Below, one piece after another: positions 15,052-18,503 of a stretch of DNA of 18,503 bases (positions are counted from its first letter, which is position 1; the number at the start of each line of letters is the position of its first letter). The notes beneath the pieces were generated by a model. That model was not told the DNA's origin, ran no database searches, and was given only the letters and a program-made list of their open reading frames with translations. Position numbers and translations under genes: made by a program. This DNA comes from DASTCC01 sp035711465. GTDB taxonomy: Bacteria > Acidobacteriota > Vicinamibacteria > Vicinamibacterales > SCN-69-37. The stretch covers positions 1 to 18,503 of the forward strand of contig DASTCC010000290.1 in NCBI GenBank assembly GCA_035711465.1, in the 5' to 3' direction.

Positions 15052-15477
15052 TCAGTCCCGCCGGCCCACGCACGGCTGCGGCAGCGGCTCGCCTCTTTCC
15101 ATCGCGAACTCGCACGTGCCGCTGATCGTTGCGCCGGCGAGCGTCATGCGCACGAGGTAGCGTGCCTTTGCGGTGGATGACTCGCCGTTCCTGGTGATCG
15201 GCAGATCCCGCCAGGCGCTGGTCAACTCGAGCTCGTTCTGCCGCCAGGTTCCGGTCAGCGCCCACGGCGATCCCGGACCGCGCCTGGGCGTCAGCGTTGC
15301 CGTCGCTTTAGCGCCATCGAGACTGACCTCGAGCACGAACTCCTGCGCGCTCCGGCTCACCGAGCCGCCATCGTCAGTGCGCTTGCTGGCTGCCTCGGCG
15401 CTGACGTTCCATCTCCCCGCAACCGACGCCTGGGATCCCGCGCTCAGCGCGAGCGCGATCAGGGCAACGAATCGCAT
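15052..15477 (-). CDS. Small secreted beta-rich protein of the PadR-ADOP operon
   Basis: A 141-residue protein with a signal peptide (MRFVALIALALSAGSQA, probable cleavage after Ala17), so it is exported to the periplasm or beyond. The mature part begins AGRWNVSAEA and continues with alternating strands (EFVLEVSLDGAKATATL, ALTGTWRQNELELTSAW, YLVRMTLAGATISGTCEF). That 'GxWxxS ... L.G.W..+.L.. ... I.GT..F' pattern resembles small secreted lipocalin-like proteins common in Acidobacteriota. Two cysteines (122 and 136) could form a disulfide. No function is known. Its AGAGGAG ribosome binding site begins immediately after the ADOP stop codon and the start is 13 nt downstream, so it is co-transcribed with the ADOP. 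It could be a partner or substrate of the permease; that is inference. Confidence 0.8.
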   Translation of the reverse strand: MRFVALIALALSAGSQASVAGRWNVSAEAASKRTDDGGSVSRSAQEFVLEVSLDGAKATATLTPRRGPGSPWALTGTWRQNELELTSAWRDLPITRNGESSTAKARYLVRMTLAGATISGTCEFAMERGEPLPQPCVGRRD

Positions 15478-15490
15478 CGATCGCTCCTCT

Positions 15491-18070
15491 TCAACCAGGT
15501 GGACGCAGCGCTGCCGCCGGATCCGATCGGCCGGCGCGACGGGCGGGCCCAGACGCCGCAGCCAGCGCGATGATGACGATGCCGGCGCCTGTCGCTGCGA
15601 GCGTCTGCAGATCGAACGGCGAGACGCCGAACAGCAGCTGTCGCATCGCCGCGGACGCGGCCGCGAACATCGCGCCGCCGAGCACGCAGGCGAGGATCGC
15701 GACGAGAAGGACTTCGCGCATCACGACGCCGACCACTGACGCCGGCGTGGCCCCGAGTGCGAGGCGGACGCCGAACTCGCGGCGCCGTTCCATGACGCGG
15801 CGAGAGACGACGGCGTAGAGACCGGCCATCGACAACATCACCGCCACCGCCGAGAAGGACAGCGCCAGGCGCGCGGCAACCTGCGTGTCGGGCAGCGATG
15901 CCGCGATCAGCTGCGGATACGGCTCGACCCGCGTGACGATGACATCGCCGTTCAACGCGGACAACGCCAGCCGAAGTTCGCCCGCGACGTCGTCTCGCCG
16001 CGCCGTGCGGACGATAAGGTAACGGGGCTTCTCCCCGGTCGCCTCGATCGGCATGAACATCGCCGGCGTCGCCGGACCACGCAGCGACCGAAGCTGCATG
16101 TCCGCGGTGACGCCCGACGCCTGCACCCGCCCACTCGGCGTGTCGAGGTGGCGGGGCCTGGTCGCGTCGGGCCACAGGCGGTCGGCCGCGATCCGGGTGA
16201 AGACGGCCGCGGCCGGCATCGCATCCGCCGAGACCGGCACGCCGCCCGACACGAAGGGCACGCGCAACACGTCGAAGAATCCGGCGTCGACCGCGAACGT
16301 CGTCAGCCTGACGCGATCTTCAGGGTTCTCGCCGGTCGTGCCCGGCAGGGTGACCGTTCGCGTTTCGGCGCCGCCGACGTACGGCACGCGCGATGCCAGA
16401 CCGACCGCATCGACGCCAGCGATCGCGCCGGCACGCTGAATCAGATCCGCGCGAACCGCGGCCGCGGAACGGCCGCCCATCGACGGACGCAGTGTGACGA
16501 CGAGCACGCCGCGGGTTTCGAATCCCGGATCGACGGCGCCCGCGGCCCAGATGCTCCGGGCGAGCAGACCGCCCACACCGAGGAGCGTGCCCGACACGCC
16601 GAGTTGCAGCGTCACCAGCGCCAGCGTGATCCGCGAGCGGCCCGCGATGGCAAGACCGCCCGCCAGTGATGCAATCGAGCCGAGTCGAGACGCGCGCGCC
16701 AACGGCACGATGGCCAGCGCGCCCGCGATCGCCGTCGCCATCGCCGCCGCGACCAGGAACGCGCGCCATTCCGGCCGAAGCGAGACCGCAATCGGGTACG
16801 GCAGCGTCGCGCGGACGAAGGACGTCATCGACCACGCCACGGTCCAGGCGACCAGGCTTCCGGCGACCGTCAGGATCAGCAACTCGAACACGCGGCCGCG
16901 AACGAGGCGGGCGCGGCTCGCGCCGAGCGCTCGCATCATCGCGGTCGCGGGCGCCGCGGCAATCGCGCGCGTCAGTTGGAGCCCGACGACGTTCGCCAAG
17001 GCGACGACCAGCACGAGCACCGCCGCCGCCACGAAGAGACGCGACAGCCGGGCGGCTTCTGTCCGATCGGCCGGTCGCAGTCCGACGCCATCGACGACGA
17101 CCAGAGCGGATCCGAGCGTCCCTTCGTGAAGGGCCGACCTCGTCACCAGCTCACTGTGCGCGCTGGCCGCAGCAGCGCTCACCGCCTCGATGGTGACGCC
17201 GGGATGGCGGCGGCCGATCGTCCAGAGCCACGACCAGCCGCGTTCGGATCGGCGGAGCGGCTCGGCGCGAAGCGCCGTGCCAACCGAGAGCCACATTGCC
17301 GGCTCGACGCTACTGGCCTGAACGCCGACGAAGCCTTCGGCGGCGACACCGACGACCGGCGTCGGCTGGCCATCCACCGCAATCCACCGGCCGGCGGCGT
17401 CGATTTCCTGCCGTCGCTCGATCCAGAAACGATGTGAGAGCACGACGCCAGGCTCGCCGTCGCTCAGCTTGCCGGGGCCGTTGTGGACCGGGACGCCGAC
17501 GACGTCGAAGAACTCCGGCGTCACGACTTGCGCCGCGACGACGATGGCGTTGGCGCCCGCGCCGACGACGGCCGAGCGGTCGGCGTATGCGGCGACGCTG
17601 GCAACTGGGCGAAGCGCGTCGGCAAGATCCCTGACGTTCGGATAGGAAAGGTTGTCGAGCTCCGACGCTGGACCGCGGCCGATCTGAAACAGCTCGTCGG
17701 CGCGCGCGATCGCGGGCGGCGTCCGCAGCAGCGTCGCGTCAACGAGCGCGATCACGTTGGTCAGCGCCGCCGCGCCGACGCCGACGATGAGCACGGTCAG
17801 CAGGCTGGCGCCCGGCGCCCGCCACACCGCGCGCCACGCGCGCCGCAGATCGCCGCTGATGCCGTCGAGAGCGGCCGCATCCCGCCAGCCGGCCGCGCAC
17901 TCGTGCCAGGCATCAGGAATGGCGCCGAGCGCGAACCGTGCCGGGGTCGCCGGCGCGCGTTCGCTTGCGGCGAGCGCCCAGAGCTCGCCGCGCCAGCGCT
18001 CGAGCCAGTCGGCGCGGCGCTCGGCGGGCACGATCCTGGAGAGGAGCCGCAGCAGCCGGTCCGCGTTCAC
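15491..18070 (-). CDS. ADOP-family permease, translationally coupled to padR
   Basis: An 859-residue ADOP permease. I choose the GTG at 18070, which overlaps the padR stop in a GTGA tetranucleotide; a longer frame upstream runs through padR and is not protein-like. The N-terminal prefix (RLLRLLSRIVPAERRADWLE, about 5-24) differs from those of the two other ADOPs. Membrane segments are near 88-112, 345-367, 398-418, 436-456, 484-505, 735-756, 785-808 and 822-842, with two MacB-like periplasmic cores between. The second coupling motif, RRREFGVRLALGATP, is canonical, whereas the first is eroded (AAAPATAMMRALGASRARL lacks the usual RRRE[IFL]). It ends DPAAALRPPG. Expression is presumably set by the upstream PadR. 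Substrate unknown. Confidence 0.92.
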   Translation of the reverse strand: MNADRLLRLLSRIVPAERRADWLERWRGELWALAASERAPATPARFALGAIPDAWHECAAGWRDAAALDGISGDLRRAWRAVWRAPGASLLTVLIVGVGAAALTNVIALVDATLLRTPPAIARADELFQIGRGPASELDNLSYPNVRDLADALRPVASVAAYADRSAVVGAGANAIVVAAQVVTPEFFDVVGVPVHNGPGKLSDGEPGVVLSHRFWIERRQEIDAAGRWIAVDGQPTPVVGVAAEGFVGVQASSVEPAMWLSVGTALRAEPLRRSERGWSWLWTIGRRHPGVTIEAVSAAAASAHSELVTRSALHEGTLGSALVVVDGVGLRPADRTEAARLSRLFVAAAVLVLVVALANVVGLQLTRAIAAAPATAMMRALGASRARLVRGRVFELLILTVAGSLVAWTVAWSMTSFVRATLPYPIAVSLRPEWRAFLVAAAMATAIAGALAIVPLARASRLGSIASLAGGLAIAGRSRITLALVTLQLGVSGTLLGVGGLLARSIWAAGAVDPGFETRGVLVVTLRPSMGGRSAAAVRADLIQRAGAIAGVDAVGLASRVPYVGGAETRTVTLPGTTGENPEDRVRLTTFAVDAGFFDVLRVPFVSGGVPVSADAMPAAAVFTRIAADRLWPDATRPRHLDTPSGRVQASGVTADMQLRSLRGPATPAMFMPIEATGEKPRYLIVRTARRDDVAGELRLALSALNGDVIVTRVEPYPQLIAASLPDTQVAARLALSFSAVAVMLSMAGLYAVVSRRVMERRREFGVRLALGATPASVVGVVMREVLLVAILACVLGGAMFAAASAAMRQLLFGVSPFDLQTLAATGAGIVIIALAAASGPARRAGRSDPAAALRPPG

Positions 18071-18372
18071 GACCTGGACCTCGCGCGGTGTCCGCCCGCC
18101 AGCTCCCGAAATCTGGTCAGCGCCTCGGCGAGCGCCGTGTGGCCGGCGGCGGTGAGCTCGTAGTATCGGCGACGGGGCCGCGCCTCGAGGTCGGCCTGCC
18201 GGCGCGCCTCCCACTTGCCGCGCACGAGTCCCGAGGCCTCGGCACGGCTGAGCGTCGGGTAGACCGTGCCGCTCGGCAGTCCGGTTTCGCGCATGATGTC
18301 GAGGCCGAACCCGTTGCCGCGGGCCAGGGCCTCGAAGATGGTCGCCGTAGCAAAGCCGATTCGTGTCCGCAT
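18067..18372 (-). CDS. PadR-family winged-helix regulator
   Basis: A 101-residue PadR-type regulator. It shows the family pattern: helix TATIFEALARGNGFGLDIMR (about 9-28), the recognition stretch GLPSGTVYPTLSRAEASGLV (about 31-50) with the YPTL signature, a basic wing, and RRRYYELTAAGHTAL (about 67-81). PadR genes directly upstream of ADOP permeases are a recurring acidobacterial arrangement. It likely represses this operon by binding the imperfect palindrome that overlaps its own promoter. The mRNA is probably leaderless: the -10 ends 6 nt before the ATG. The stop overlaps the ADOP start (GTGA), so translation is coupled. The inducer is unknown. Confidence 0.95.
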   Translation of the reverse strand: MRTRIGFATATIFEALARGNGFGLDIMRETGLPSGTVYPTLSRAEASGLVRGKWEARRQADLEARPRRRYYELTAAGHTALAEALTRFRELAGGHRARSRS

Positions 18373-18377
18373 CGTCT

Positions 18378-18402
18378 TACTTTACAGTATTGCTACATAG
18401 TA
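18378..18402. promoter_or_regulatory. Candidate PadR operator
   Basis: A 25-bp imperfect palindrome with TACT and AGTA ends; 16 of the 25 positions are identical to the reverse complement. It contains smaller perfect units, TACT-TTAC-AGTA (18378-18389) and CTAC-ATA-GTAG at its right edge. It covers the -10 and the spacer of the padR promoter, which suits an autorepressor. Confidence 0.5.
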
Positions 18403-18407
18403 GCCAA
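18379..18407 (-). promoter_or_regulatory. padR operon promoter
   Basis: On the - strand, TTGGCT (-35, 18407-18402; 4/6), a 17-bp spacer and TAAAGT (-10, 18384-18379; 4/6). Six bases separate the -10 from the ATG at 18372, placing the start site at or beside the A of ATG. Confidence 0.45.
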
Positions 18408-18447
18408 CTCCTTTGACGATGACCTCGCCTCAGGGGTTCGCTCGGTC

Positions 18448-18466
18448 GGAATCGCGGCCCGATTCC
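18448..18466. other. Inverted repeat near the right edge
   Basis: Perfect 7-bp arms GGAATCG and CGATTCC around CGGCC. No T-run follows on either strand. It may be an operator for a gene beyond the window. An open frame from an ATG at 18419 runs + to the window end through this repeat, but it is too short to judge and has no ribosome binding site. Confidence 0.35.
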
Positions 18467-18503
18467 TCACATCTGGACAGCCGGCGCCGGATCGGCAGAC
18501 TCC

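Noticed and set aside
18071..18214. A longer start for the right-hand ADOP, adding 48 residues
   Set aside because: The extra residues come from the padR coding region in another frame; the GTG overlapping the padR stop gives the family-like N-terminus.

Overview
The window is about 70% GC and almost wall-to-wall coding. Three very large duplicated FtsX/MacB-type permeases with no ATPase gene beside them (ADOP family, 'acidobacterial duplicated orphan permeases'), one of them paired with a PadR regulator, point to an Acidobacteriota genome, probably Vicinamibacteria or a relative. That placement is inferred from gene content; there is no rRNA or marker gene to confirm it.

Layout, left to right. 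(1) 2-2590: ADOP permease on the + strand, its 5' end cut by the window edge. (2) 2755-5451: a complete second ADOP on the - strand, convergent with the first, with a consensus-like promoter and an 8-bp-arm inverted repeat lying over its start codon. (3) 5699-8285: an ankyrin-repeat protein, then an AraC-type regulator, both +. (4) 8282-10159: a small beta-propeller protein and, upstream of it, a TPR-like/double-HTH regulator, both -, divergent from (5) 10239-11000, a DUF899 thioredoxin-fold protein (+). (6) 11059-11873: an ArsR regulator and an SRPBCC/AHSA1 protein (-), with a 7-bp-arm operator between the -35 and -10 of the arsR promoter. (7) 11987-13585: a cobalamin-type radical SAM protein (+), overlapping by 23 bp the 3' end of (8) 13563-14804, a RhlE-like DEAD-box helicase (-) with a hairpin-rich leader. 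(9) 15052-18372: a three-gene operon on the - strand, padR, then ADOP, then a small secreted beta-rich protein.

Most regulators sit next to what they probably control: ArsR with SRPBCC, PadR with ADOP, and the double-HTH protein with DUF899. At three starts (ADOP at 5451, arsR at 11873, padR at 18372) promoter-like hexamers end only 6-8 nt before the start codon and no clear Shine-Dalgarno is present, which suggests leaderless mRNAs. At all three an inverted repeat overlaps that promoter.

The most interesting material is regulatory and architectural: the start-codon palindrome of the second ADOP, a 22/23-bp direct repeat bracketing that gene, the coupled padR-ADOP-secreted-protein operon, and three ADOPs with three different N-terminal prefixes. 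I found no CRISPR array, tRNA, rRNA, transposase, phage gene or obvious defence system.
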